NCBI RefSeq assembly: GCF_013377885.1
Contig: NZ_JABKAU010000010.1
Location: forward strand, 1-64,000
DNA: 64,000 nt
Direction of reading: 5' to 3'
Source: Hymenobacter lapidiphilus
GTDB lineage: Bacteria > Bacteroidota > Bacteroidia > Cytophagales > Hymenobacteraceae
Both the position numbers and the translations under genes were made by a program. Below, one piece after another: positions 16,750 through 27,830 of this stretch. The stretch's first letter is position 1. Each line of letters starts with the position of its first letter. The notes beneath the pieces are model-generated. The model was not told where the DNA came from, made no database searches, and saw only the letters and a list, made by a program, of their open reading frames with translations.

Positions 16750-16850
16750 CAATTAAAAACTAAGAGTTAAAAGTTAAAAATTGACTATCAATGAGTTTCA
16801 CGGTAAACCGCTTCCATTCGTTCTTAGCGCTCAATTTTCAACTTTTAATT
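16750..16850. repeat. AT-rich inverted repeat with heptamer units 3' of the MoxR gene
   Basis: AATTAAAAACTAAGAGTTAA then AAGTTAAAAATTGA (from about 16751) is complementary to TCAATTTTCAACTTTTAATT (16831-16850). Units of AGTTAAA spaced seven bases apart are visible. It ends a few bases from the MoxR stop codon. Confidence 0.65.
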
Positions 16851-16854
16851 GATT

Positions 16855-17817
<963 letters not shown>

Positions 17818-17821
17818 TCTA

Positions 17822-17908
17822 GAGTTGTTAGTTGTTGGTTGCTAGTTGTTAGTGCTGAGTTAGAGGGCGTTAAAAACTGACAACTCAGCACTAACAACTA
17901 GCAACTAA
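17822..17908. repeat. Heptamer array pair forming a hairpin, SurA 3' end
   Basis: Left side has a 7-bp period (GTTGTTA, GTTGTTG, GTTGCTA, GTTGTTA, GTGCTGA) and pairs with the right side (CAACTCAGCACTAACAACTA, then GCAACTA). The SurA stop codon (CTA at 17905-17907 on the plus strand) is inside the right array. Confidence 0.8.
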
Positions 17909-19293
17909 TTAATCGAGTTCAGCAGCTGGCAGCCGGCATACTCGGGGTCTACTTCGAGGAATACGGTGCCGCGGTTGAGGGCAAACCAAGCGTCGAGGGC
18001 TTTGTTTTTCTTCTGATTAAGCGCGGCGGCGGCAATTTTCTGGTAGTCGTCGTTGAGGTTGGCCTGGTGGGGCGGGCTGTTCGATTTCAGGTACAGAATG
18101 CGCACGGCGTCCTTGCCATCCTCGGTGCGGTAGGGTAGGGGCGGGCTGATGCTGCCCACTTTCATAGTGTCGATGGTGAAGAAAATGGCTGGGTCGAGCT
18201 GGTCGAGGGGCAGGTAGGTGCTGGCGTCGCGGCGGTTCTGGATCAGGCCACCGTTGCCGCTGGTCAGCTTGTCGTCGGAGTTATCCTTGGCTGCCTTGGC
18301 GAAGGTGAGCGTGTCGGCCATAATCTGCCGGCGCAGCTTGGCCAGCTGCAACGAAGCATCATTGGTGTCGGTGGTGCCGGTTTCGGGCTTGAGCAGGATG
18401 TGGCGGGTGCTGTACGAGTCGCCTTTGCGCTCGATGAGCTGGATGACGTGGAAGCCGAACTGCGACTCGACTACCGGCGAAATACCGCCCGGCTCGAGGC
18501 GCAGCGCGGCGGCCTCATACTCGGGTACCAGCTCGCGACGCTTGAAAAAGCCCAGGTAACCGCCTTCTACGGCGGAGCCGGGGTCCTGCGAGTACTGCTT
18601 GGCCAGGGTAGCAAAATCCTCGCCGCCCACAATACGGGCGCGCAATTCGTTGAGCTTGGCCTGGGTGGCCTGCTTTACCTTGTTGTTCACCTGCGCCACT
18701 TTCACAATCTGGCCCACTTCCACTTCCGAGGAGTAGTAGGGCAGGCTGTCTTTGGGCATGCGGTTGAAATACTGGCGTACCTCGCGCGGCGTCACCGACA
18801 CTTTGCCGGCAATCTGGTCCTGCATTTTCTGCTGAATCAGCTGCTCTTTCACCTGCGTGCGCAGATCGTCCTTGATCTGCTTGAGCGGCTTGCCGTAGTA
18901 TTCCTCCAGCTTCTGCTCCGAGCCAATCTGCTGCACGAAATAGCCCATACGGCGGTCCAGCTCGCTTTTTACCTGGCTTTCCTCCACTACCACCGAGTCG
19001 GTTTCGGCCTTGGCCAGCAGCAGCTTATTAAGGGCCAAGCTCTGCAGAATTTTGCACTTGGTATCGGGCGGCAGCGGCTTGCCCTCGGCGCGGGCCACTT
19101 CCTGTCCATAAATGCCCTCCAGGTCCGATTTCAGCACAATCTGGTTGTCGATCTTGGCGATGATGCCATCGACTATGGAACGACCCATCGGGCGCCCAAC
19201 ACCCAGCTGCGCGTGGCCGGCCGTAGCCGTAACAACCAGCAACGTCAGGCTTAGCAGGGCTTTAAAGGCTGGTACTCGCAAAAAAATACGCAT
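17905..19293 (-). CDS. surA: SurA-like periplasmic peptidyl-prolyl isomerase
   Basis: 462 residues from the ATG at 19293, chosen because it gives a signal peptide ending TAGHAQ. A SurA-type N-terminal chaperone domain (GIIAKIDNQIVLKSDLEGIY) is followed by two parvulin domains: one with SSEVEVGQIVKVAQ and GGYLGFFKRRELVPEYEAA, the second opening with STRHILLKPETG and GGLIQNRRDASTY. SurA escorts outer membrane proteins to the BAM complex. The next gene upstream is another parvulin lipoprotein, so the two may share this work. Its stop codon lies in a heptamer repeat. Confidence 0.9.
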   Translation of the reverse strand: MRIFLRVPAFKALLSLTLLVVTATAGHAQLGVGRPMGRSIVDGIIAKIDNQIVLKSDLEGIYGQEVARAEGKPLPPDTKCKILQSLALNKLLLAKAETDSVVVEESQVKSELDRRMGYFVQQIGSEQKLEEYYGKPLKQIKDDLRTQVKEQLIQQKMQDQIAGKVSVTPREVRQYFNRMPKDSLPYYSSEVEVGQIVKVAQVNNKVKQATQAKLNELRARIVGGEDFATLAKQYSQDPGSAVEGGYLGFFKRRELVPEYEAAALRLEPGGISPVVESQFGFHVIQLIERKGDSYSTRHILLKPETGTTDTNDASLQLAKLRRQIMADTLTFAKAAKDNSDDKLTSGNGGLIQNRRDASTYLPLDQLDPAIFFTIDTMKVGSISPPLPYRTEDGKDAVRILYLKSNSPPHQANLNDDYQKIAAAALNQKKNKALDAWFALNRGTVFLEVDPEYAGCQLLNSIN

Positions 19294-19474
19294 GAATCTG
19301 GTTCTAATGCCCATCCCGGCAATATGCCCGGAAAGGGTTGGCAAAGGTTTCAACGCCCAAAGCCGCCCGTAAATTTCGTTATAAATCCTTGCACCGGCAA
19401 AAACCGCGCATGCTTCCGGTTACGGGAGCCGGTTTAGGGGCTAGGCGTTGCATCAGGGGCACAACTGCCGGTAC

Positions 19475-19550
19475 AAGAGAAGCGAGAAATCCGACTCAAC
19501 TCACTAAACAAAGTCGTTCAGCGGTTTGAGCCGGATTTCTCGCTTCTCTT
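19475..19550. repeat. Inverted repeat between the two PPIase genes
   Basis: AAGAGAAGCGAGAAATCCGA (from 19475) pairs with the complement ending at 19550 (CCGGATTTCTCGCTTCTCTT); the loop is about 25 nt. It lies 14 bp past the stop codon of the upstream gene and may terminate it, though without a T-run. Confidence 0.75.
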
Positions 19551-19564
19551 AGATTGGCAGCGGC

Positions 19565-21931
19565 TTACTTGGTTATCAGCTTGTCTACCTCGGGCTGGTT
19601 GATTTTTACCGGGTTCTGCGCCTTGAGCTGCTCCAGCCACTCCTTTTCCAGGTAATTCTGGTAGTCGGACGTAGCTTGGCCCCGGGCTTCGTTCAGGGCT
19701 TTGGGGCCGGCGGGCAGCTGCTTATCCACAATCACCGTGTAGTAGCGGCCTTCCATTTCGGTCTGGTACAGGCCGGGCGCCTTGTCCATGAACTGGTCGG
19801 CGGCTTTGTTCTCGCCTTTGGCAAAGCTGCGCTGCTGGATCTGGACGGCCAGCGGGTTTTTCTCGTTGAGGCTTTGCTCAATCAGGGTCGGATTGCGGCT
19901 CATGGCCGTCAGGATTAGTGCGTCTGAGGCAGTGGCGTACTGCTTTGGCTGGGGGCTGCGGCTCATTTCATTTAGGCGACCTGAGCTTACTCCTTGTCCG
20001 GTTAGGTAGGCCTGCACGGCTGCTTGACGCTGGCTAACCAGCTTGCTGGATGTCTTAACGCGGGATGGGTCATTCATCCCCAGCAACAACGTTGTATCGC
20101 CCTCTAGCATGCGGCCGGCCAGTTCTTCTAGCAATGCTTTGCTGGTAGGTAACAGTGTGGCCGTACGGGGCTGGAACTTCAGCACGGCCGGAATGCCTTC
20201 CGTAACCGGCAGATAGGTGCTGGCTGTAGCGGGCGCTTTCGGCGCAGTCGGATTGGGGAAGAAGGCCTGCGCCTGGCTCCGCAGCTGAGGCGTAGCGGCA
20301 CTGATAACGGTGGCCTGCACCCGAGGGCCCCACTGGTAGTTGGTCTGGTTGGCGGCGAAGAACTGTTGCAGGCCCGTGGTGTCCTCGATGGCCTTGCTCC
20401 ATACCTTTTCGTCCATCAGCTGGAACAGCAGAATACCATCACGGTACTCTTTTACCAGCATGCGGTAGTCCTCGTACTTGTTTTCGAGGTTGGCCTTTTC
20501 AAACTCGGTCAGGCGCTGGTCTACGTACTGGTCGTAGAGCTGCTGCATGGCGAAGCGCGGCTCGGCGTTGGCGCGGGGGCGCTGGCTTTGCTGGGCGTAG
20601 GTCAGGAAATCCTTTACCAGGTAGGGCTGCCCCTGAATGGTGAATAGCGCCGAGTTGTCGGTGATATTCTTGCTGACCTTGCCAGCGGCCGCTACTGGAG
20701 CCGAGTAGGCAAAGCGGCCCTGCACCAGCGAGGTATCGGCCTTGGCCAGCACGTACTCCTTCACGGCCGGAATTTCCACGAAGTTGTTTTCGCGGCGCAC
20801 CCGCTTAAGGAAGGCGGCGCGGTTTAGCTCGGAGCGCGAATCCTTGGAAACCTTGCTTTTAAGCGTGGGCTCCATGGCCTCAAACGATGGCACAGGCTGC
20901 TTTTCAGTCAGCTTGATGATGTGCCAGCCGTAGGGCGTCTGCACGGGCGGGGCTAGGTCGCCGGGCTTCTGGAGCTTAAAGGCGGCTTCCTCGAACGAGG
21001 GAATCATGCGGCCGGTACCGAAAGCGGGCAATTCGCCGCCGTTGGGTGCCGAGCCGGCATCCTCCGAAAACTGGCTTACCAGCTTGTCCCAGTTCTCGTT
21101 ACGGCGCGTCAGGCGGGTGTACAACTCGTCCACCTTTTTCTTGGCCGTAGCCGAGTCGGCGGCGGGCATGCCGGGCGTGGCCCGTACCATGAGGTGGGCC
21201 ACCTTTATTTCACCCTGCGCGGAGCGCACGTTATCTACCTTGATGAGGTGGTAGCCAAAGCGCGTGCGAACCGGGGCCGACACCTGCCCGGGAGTAGTAG
21301 AATAGGCGGCCGACTCGAAGGGGTATACCATCTGCATGGCCGTGAAGTAGCCCAGCTTGCCGCCGTTGCCATTCGCCCCGCGGGCCGAGGGGTCGTCGGA
21401 GTTTTCGCGGGCCACCACGTTGAAGTTCTCGCCGCCCTCGGTTACGCGGCGGCGCAGGCCCATGGCCTTTTCGTAGGCGGCCAGGGTGTCTTTGGGCGTA
21501 GCATCGGGGGCCACGTTTATCAGCAGGTGCGAGGCGCTTATTTCCTTGCTCAGCCGGTCGTAGGCCTCGCGCACCAGCTGGTCGGTTACGCTTTTCTCGG
21601 TGAGGTAAGGCTGGGCCAACTGCTGCTTGTAGCCCTCCAGCTCCTGCCGGAACGCCTGGGTGGTATCGAGACCCCGCTGCTCGGCGGCCAGTACCTTCAG
21701 CTTGAAGTTGGTGTAGAGGTCGAGGTACTCCTGCACGCTGGCTTTGGTGCCGAAGGCAGGGTCGGAACTGTTGTTTTTCCGATACACATAGGCAAACTCC
21801 GAAGCCGGAACGGCGGTAGTACCCAGGGTTTCGACGGCGGCAGCCGAAGTAGTTGTGGCAGGTTTGGTGGTCTGGCACCCGGCGAGCAGGGCCGCCGCAG
21901 CAGTGCCGGCAAACAAAAAACGGTTATGCAT
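19565..21931 (-). CDS. Lipoprotein with two parvulin PPIase domains and an OmpA-like domain
   Basis: 788 residues. Lipobox LLAGC places the lipidated Cys at 19. Parvulin domains lie at about 131-232 (ISASHLLINVAP to FGYHLIKVDNV) and 242-343 (IKVAHLMVRATPG to YGWHIIKLTEK). After a helical segment, residues about 583-655 look like an OmpA-type peptidoglycan-binding domain (LKFQPRTATLLPTSKALLEE, GMNDPSR, SQRQAAVQAYLTGQGV), keeping the Asp and Arg positions used to grip diaminopimelate. A helical C-terminus follows. It probably acts in the periplasm on outer membrane protein folding, with surA downstream. Length is greater than usual PpiD/PrsA proteins. Confidence 0.85.
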   Translation of the reverse strand: MHNRFLFAGTAAAALLAGCQTTKPATTTSAAAVETLGTTAVPASEFAYVYRKNNSSDPAFGTKASVQEYLDLYTNFKLKVLAAEQRGLDTTQAFRQELEGYKQQLAQPYLTEKSVTDQLVREAYDRLSKEISASHLLINVAPDATPKDTLAAYEKAMGLRRRVTEGGENFNVVARENSDDPSARGANGNGGKLGYFTAMQMVYPFESAAYSTTPGQVSAPVRTRFGYHLIKVDNVRSAQGEIKVAHLMVRATPGMPAADSATAKKKVDELYTRLTRRNENWDKLVSQFSEDAGSAPNGGELPAFGTGRMIPSFEEAAFKLQKPGDLAPPVQTPYGWHIIKLTEKQPVPSFEAMEPTLKSKVSKDSRSELNRAAFLKRVRRENNFVEIPAVKEYVLAKADTSLVQGRFAYSAPVAAAGKVSKNITDNSALFTIQGQPYLVKDFLTYAQQSQRPRANAEPRFAMQQLYDQYVDQRLTEFEKANLENKYEDYRMLVKEYRDGILLFQLMDEKVWSKAIEDTTGLQQFFAANQTNYQWGPRVQATVISAATPQLRSQAQAFFPNPTAPKAPATASTYLPVTEGIPAVLKFQPRTATLLPTSKALLEELAGRMLEGDTTLLLGMNDPSRVKTSSKLVSQRQAAVQAYLTGQGVSSGRLNEMSRSPQPKQYATASDALILTAMSRNPTLIEQSLNEKNPLAVQIQQRSFAKGENKAADQFMDKAPGLYQTEMEGRYYTVIVDKQLPAGPKALNEARGQATSDYQNYLEKEWLEQLKAQNPVKINQPEVDKLITK

Positions 21932-22057
21932 ACTTGCGAAAGAAGGGAATCAGCGGGCGTAGTTCCATACCGGGCCAACGGGCCGGATGGGGGTGACTAC
22001 AATTTTACGGATTTTTTCCCGGCGGCCGCAGTCGGCTGCCCGCGCTGTGCCGCCGGC

Positions 22058-22471
22058 TCAGGTCAGGGTTTTGTAGAGGCGGCAGATGGTATGCTCGCCG
22101 ACTGTGCTGTATTCCACCCGGTCCATGATGCGGTTTACCAGCATCATGCCCACGCCACCCTTCTTGCCCACGCGCACAAACTCACGCAAATCGGGCTCCT
22201 GATACGAGCCGGGTGAATAGGTTGAGGAATTGCCATCCTCAATCTCGAAGCCAAACTCGCGGTTAAGCACCGTTACCCGCACATCCAGAAACTGCTTTTC
22301 GTTTTCGGCGTTGGCATGGATGATGAAGTTGGCTACCACCTCATCCACGGCCAGTATCAGCTGGTTGACGAGTACCTCGGAAAGCTGCTGCCCGGCCAAG
22401 TACTCGCCCACAAAGTCGCGCACCACCTTCAGGTTGCGACGGTTGCAGCTAATACGAATAGCTTGTTCCAT
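22058..22471 (-). CDS. RsbW-like anti-sigma factor / HATPase kinase
   Basis: 137 residues from the ATG at 22471 (MEQAIRISCNRRNLKVVRDF). The GHKL ATPase has N box LILAVDEVVANFIIHAN, G1-like FEIEDGNSSTYSPGS and KKGGVGMMLVNRIMDRVEYS. Such proteins are Ser/Thr kinases that phosphorylate a STAS antagonist and bind a sigma factor or other target. It is last in a three-gene unit after the SpoIIE phosphatase and the STAS protein, the standard partner-switching set. No sigma factor gene is adjacent. Confidence 0.88.
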   Translation of the reverse strand: MEQAIRISCNRRNLKVVRDFVGEYLAGQQLSEVLVNQLILAVDEVVANFIIHANAENEKQFLDVRVTVLNREFGFEIEDGNSSTYSPGSYQEPDLREFVRVGKKGGVGMMLVNRIMDRVEYSTVGEHTICRLYKTLT

Positions 22472-22505
22472 GCCTTGGGAATGGGGGCAGAGCAGTTTCG
22501 GGAAG

Positions 22506-22835
22506 TTAAACAGCCGCCGCGTCGGCCTCCGAGGGCACAATGGTCATCAGCGAATCGAGGCCCAGAATCTCGAATACGTTGCGCACTTTCTCCTGCATGT
22601 TGAAGAACACCAGCTTCACGTTGGCATCCTGAAAGGTTTGCAGGTGCGAAATGAACACCCCCAGACCTGCCGACGAGATATAGTTGAGTTGCTGGCAGTC
22701 GATGAGCACTTTTTGCGTGCGAAGAATTTCGGGCTTGCTGAGCTCGGTATCGAGCAGAACAGAGGAGCTGGCGTCCAGCTCTCCATTGAGGGCCAGCGTG
22801 AGCGTGGTATCGGTGGCGTGTTGCGTTATTTTCAT
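22506..22835 (-). CDS. STAS-domain anti-anti-sigma factor
   Basis: 109 residues, one STAS domain. The central KVLIDCQQLNYISSAGLGVF contains the conserved phosphorylatable Ser in the SSAG turn, as in SpoIIAA/RsbV. Dephosphorylated STAS protein would sequester the RsbW-like kinase; the SpoIIE-type phosphatase upstream would reactivate it. It sits 14 bp after the phosphatase and 34 bp before the kinase, consistent with one operon. Confidence 0.92.
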   Translation of the reverse strand: MKITQHATDTTLTLALNGELDASSSVLLDTELSKPEILRTQKVLIDCQQLNYISSAGLGVFISHLQTFQDANVKLVFFNMQEKVRNVFEILGLDSLMTIVPSEADAAAV

Positions 22836-22849
22836 GGCTTGAAGCTACG

Positions 22850-24943
22850 TTAAAGCCCGGCTTCGGGTTGGGCCGATCGGAATTTAATCACCAGCAGGGT
22901 CTGGTCGTCGTGCATGGGCTGGCCCTTGGTGAACTCGTGTAAGTCGGCCAGGATGTGGGCCTTAATGTGTTCGGCGTCGAGGTAATACGATTCTTCCAAC
23001 ATCCGCTGCAAACGCTCTTCCCCGTACTCATCCTGGGCTGCGTCGCGGGCTTCCACGATGCCGTCGGTGTAAATCACCATCACGTCGCCGGGGTTGTAGT
23101 CGTAAAACTGGTTCTTGATGTGCTTCTCGTACCCATCGTGCCGGATAATGCCCAGCCCCAGCCCGGGCGTCTGGAAGTACGATACTTCTTCCTTAATGGA
23201 GTGATAGTAGAGCGTGTGGCAGTGGCCGGCCCGGGCAAACACGAAGCCGCCGTGCTCATAATCAATGATGTAGAGCGAGGCCGTAATGAAGGCCGATTTT
23301 TCGAGGCAGCGGCCCAGCGCATCGTTGGCCTGGGTCATGAACTGGCTGGGTACCGGGTATTTCTCCCGCTCGTTGCGCGCCAGGGGGTTTTCCTGCATCA
23401 GCGCATGGAAAATGCCCTTCATCTGGGCCACATGGAAGGCCGCCGTTACGCCCTTGCCGCTCACGTCGCCGATGAGTACGGCCAGCCGCCGGCCCGGCAG
23501 GTGCAGGAAGTCGTAGAAGTCGCCGCCTACTTCGGTGGCAGCCACCGCATAGGAGCTGATTTCAAACCAGTTATCAATCGGCAGGTTCTTCGGAATGAGG
23601 CTGTCCTGCACGGCCGAGGCAATCTTGAGCTCGTCCTGCACGCGCTGGGTGCGCATGGAAGCCTGAATGAGTTGCAGGTTTTCGATGCTGAGTACCGTTT
23701 GGCTGGCAAAGGTTTGGAGGATGCTCAGGCTTTCGCGGTCGAAGGCCTGTACCGGCTGCTGGAGCAGGTAAATGTTGCCGTACTGCCGCTTGCTGGAGCT
23801 GAGCGGCATCACCATCAGCGAGCCGAAAGGAAGCTGCAGCCGGCCGAAGCTACCGCCCGACAGGTCGTTGTTGAAGTACTCGAGGTTGCCCAGATTAAAC
23901 TCGGCCAGCGTACTGCGGATGGCGCTGCCCTGATTGGCGGGCAGCTGGTAGAAGAGGTTGTGTTGGTCGTCTTCGTCGGTAGCTTCGATATGTAGCCAAG
24001 CCGCATCGGCGCCGGTTGTCTGGATGGCCGAATCGAAGAACATCTGGTACACCTCGTCCGTCGTCTGGCCCCGCTGAATGAGCTGGGTGAGGCGCTGCAT
24101 ACTCAGAATTTCTTCGCGCTTCTGCTCGAATACGCCTGCGGTGGGCAGGTTGAACAGGGTTACCAGCAGGCCCATAAGCGCATAAAAAGTGGCGAAGAAG
24201 GCGTTGAGTAGCAGAAAGGCATTCTGAGGAGCGGGCCCTACCAAGCGGAAACCGAGCCGGGTATCCAGAAAGTAGGCCACGAATATGCCCATCACCCCAA
24301 TAATGGCCAGCTGCAGCAGTACGGCCTCCAGCTTCTGGCGGCGGCTGAGGTAAGCTACCCACTTCTGACGGCCGCTCAGGTAGGCCCCAAAGGCAGCCAA
24401 CACGCCCAGCACCGCCGCCGACAGAGCCGCAGGGGGAGCGTAAGGCAGCAGGCGCAATAGCAGGGTGGCACCCAGCAGCAGTTCAAAGGCTACCCATTGC
24501 CGTTGCAGGCGCTCGGAACCCCGAAACATCATCAATGCCCGCCAGGCATAGTTGGTGCGGGCCAGCAGCAGCACAAAGAGCCCAACATTGAGCGTATAGA
24601 ATATAGTGTGCAGTACCGAGCCGTTAGCAAAGCCGGGTAGCAATAGTTGCAGCAGCTGGTGCAGTACCACGCTGCCTACTGCCAGCAGTGCCGGGCCCAG
24701 CAGCAACCGTTGCAACAGCCCGATAAAATCAACTCCGCGCAGGCGCTCGGGCGATTTCCGCTCGTACAGAAAAACAATGCCCGTAAACAGTGCCTGCAAA
24801 ACCAGAATCAGTCCGGCCGGAGGAGAAAGAGATACCCCAACAAGGCCCGGATGAGCATAGAGCAGCGCGGCGGCCAGCAACGCCAGCCAGCTTAGCAGCA
24901 CGGCAATACCCAGCAAGGAAAAAGGCTTCCTAAGAACAGCCAT
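22850..24943 (-). CDS. Membrane-bound SpoIIE/RsbU-type PP2C phosphatase with GAF domain
   Basis: 697 residues from the ATG at 24943 (MAVLRKPFSLLGIAVLL). Eight or so transmembrane segments cover about residues 8-275, followed by a GAF domain (about 300-445) and a PP2C SpoIIE domain with ATEVGGDFYDFLHLPGRRLA, VLIGDVSGKGVTAAFHVAQM and DVMVIYTDGIVEARDA, which hold the metal-binding Asp residues. It would dephosphorylate the STAS protein encoded next, in response to a membrane or GAF-sensed cue. It heads the three-gene unit. Confidence 0.92.
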   Translation of the reverse strand: MAVLRKPFSLLGIAVLLSWLALLAAALLYAHPGLVGVSLSPPAGLILVLQALFTGIVFLYERKSPERLRGVDFIGLLQRLLLGPALLAVGSVVLHQLLQLLLPGFANGSVLHTIFYTLNVGLFVLLLARTNYAWRALMMFRGSERLQRQWVAFELLLGATLLLRLLPYAPPAALSAAVLGVLAAFGAYLSGRQKWVAYLSRRQKLEAVLLQLAIIGVMGIFVAYFLDTRLGFRLVGPAPQNAFLLLNAFFATFYALMGLLVTLFNLPTAGVFEQKREEILSMQRLTQLIQRGQTTDEVYQMFFDSAIQTTGADAAWLHIEATDEDDQHNLFYQLPANQGSAIRSTLAEFNLGNLEYFNNDLSGGSFGRLQLPFGSLMVMPLSSSKRQYGNIYLLQQPVQAFDRESLSILQTFASQTVLSIENLQLIQASMRTQRVQDELKIASAVQDSLIPKNLPIDNWFEISSYAVAATEVGGDFYDFLHLPGRRLAVLIGDVSGKGVTAAFHVAQMKGIFHALMQENPLARNEREKYPVPSQFMTQANDALGRCLEKSAFITASLYIIDYEHGGFVFARAGHCHTLYYHSIKEEVSYFQTPGLGLGIIRHDGYEKHIKNQFYDYNPGDVMVIYTDGIVEARDAAQDEYGEERLQRMLEESYYLDAEHIKAHILADLHEFTKGQPMHDDQTLLVIKFRSAQPEAGL

Positions 24944-25085
24944 GCAGACAAAGTAAGGAAAAGCCAACCCAGGCAAAGAGCGCGGCGGCAGTAAACAGGA
25001 GGCCAAGATACGCGGCCCGTTAATAACAGGCTACTTCCGGCCAGATTGAGTGGCATTATACCCAGGTTGCCAGATGGTTAATAAA

Positions 25086-25121
25086 GCGAGTACCCCGGAA
25101 GCAGCGCCCCGGGGTACTCGC
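25086..25121 (-). terminator. Terminator of guaB
   Basis: GCGAGTACCCCGG / CCGGGGTACTCGC stem, followed on the minus strand by TTTATTAA, 22 bp past the guaB stop codon. Confidence 0.75.
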
Positions 25122-25143
25122 CTGGATAGCCAATCGACTTTTT

Positions 25144-26682
<1,539 letters not shown>

Positions 26683-26829
26683 TTATGGTCCAGCTTGCTT
26701 TTCGCGGAATGCCCTCAAATAAGCCGCAGTCGGGCCTGGGCCGCACATTCTAAAACCCCCGGCCCGCTCTTGCAGTTATAAGCCCCAACCGCGCCGGATT
26801 GGTGCGGCCTTACTTAGCTACTCTAACCT

Positions 26830-27672
26830 ATGGCAACTACCAAAAACTGGTTTATTACCGGCGTCAGTTCCGGATTCGGCGCCTCTCTGGCCGACTTGCT
26901 CCTCGAAAAAGGCGACAAAGTGGCCGCCACTTTCCGCAAGCAGGAGCAGGCCGACGAGTTCACCAAAAAGGCCAACGGCCAGGGCCACGGTTTCGTGATG
27001 GAAGTGACCAACGAAGCCCAGGTTAAAAAAGCCATTGCTGATGCCATCAAGCAGCTAGGCCACCTCGATGTTATCGTAAACAACGCCGGCTACGGCTCGC
27101 TGGGCAGCATCGAAGAAATCGATGCCGAAGAAGTACACCGCCAGTTCGACGTGAACGTATTCGGGCCGCTACACGTGCTACGGGCTGTGCTGCCCCATTT
27201 GCGCGAGCGGAAAAGTGGCCACGTACTCAACATCACCAGCATCGGCGGCCTGAAAACCTTCCCCGGCGTGGGCGTGTACAACGCCAGCAAGTTTGCTCTC
27301 GAAGCCATCGGCGAAAGCCTGGCCCAGCAGGTGAAACCACTCGGCATCAAAGTCACCAATATCGAGCCCAGCGGGTTCCGCACCGAATGGGCTGGCGCCT
27401 CGGCCACCTACGTTGATACCAATATTGAGGACTACCGTAGCACCGTGGGCGAAAACCTCAAAGGCATCCAGAGCTATAGCGGTAACCAGCCCGGCGACCC
27501 CGACCGCGCCGCCCAGATCATGTACGACCTCGTGCACGCTGAGGGTGACGCACCCCTGCACCTGCCCCTGGGCAAGGCCGCCGTTAAAGGCGCCCGCGAG
27601 AAGTTCACCGGCCTTATAAAAGAGCTGTCCGAAGTGGAAGAAACCGGTAATTCGGCCGACTTCCCAAGCTAG
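26830..27672 (+). CDS. Short-chain dehydrogenase/reductase
   Basis: 280 residues, classical SDR. The dinucleotide motif TGVSSGFGASLADLLLEKGD is at the N-terminus, NNAGYGS near 85, and the catalytic Ser and YNASK motif (VGVYNASKFALEAIGESLA, Tyr and Lys) near 155. The Arg at residue 38 (TFRKQEQ) suggests NADPH preference. Substrate cannot be inferred from the sequence or neighbours. It is monocistronic and followed by a hairpin element. Confidence 0.92.
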   Translation: MATTKNWFITGVSSGFGASLADLLLEKGDKVAATFRKQEQADEFTKKANGQGHGFVMEVTNEAQVKKAIADAIKQLGHLDVIVNNAGYGSLGSIEEIDAEEVHRQFDVNVFGPLHVLRAVLPHLRERKSGHVLNITSIGGLKTFPGVGVYNASKFALEAIGESLAQQVKPLGIKVTNIEPSGFRTEWAGASATYVDTNIEDYRSTVGENLKGIQSYSGNQPGDPDRAAQIMYDLVHAEGDAPLHLPLGKAAVKGAREKFTGLIKELSEVEETGNSADFPS

Positions 27673-27687
27673 ATTTCTAGGCTTAGC

Positions 27688-27791
27688 AGAACGGCATCCA
27701 GAGCGAAGCGAAGAATCTCGCGTGAGTCGTTGAACAACAATCGTTGTAACGATTCACGCGAGATTCTTCGCTTTGCTCTGAATGCCGTTCG
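27688..27791. repeat. Dispersed hairpin element, family B
   Basis: Arms AGAACGGCATCCAGAGCGAA... at 27688-27731 and their complement at 27750-27791. The core GAGCGAAGCGAAGAATCTCG and the CGTTGTAACGATTCACG-type loop are shared with the element at 33642-33749. It lies between the convergent SDR and hrpB genes. Confidence 0.9.
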
Positions 27792-27798
27792 TATTTTC

Positions 27799-27830
27799 TA
27801 CTGACTACTGACTACTGACTACTGACTACT
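27799..27830. repeat. TACTGAC heptamer array at the hrpB 3' end
   Basis: Four perfect TACTGAC units plus TACT. The last CTA (27829-27831) is the hrpB stop codon read on the minus strand. Confidence 0.9.

Noticed and set aside
27688..27830. Considered whether hairpins plus short repeats form a CRISPR array
   Set aside because: Repeats are single inverted pairs and 7-bp tandem units, without regularly spaced spacers, and there are no cas genes.
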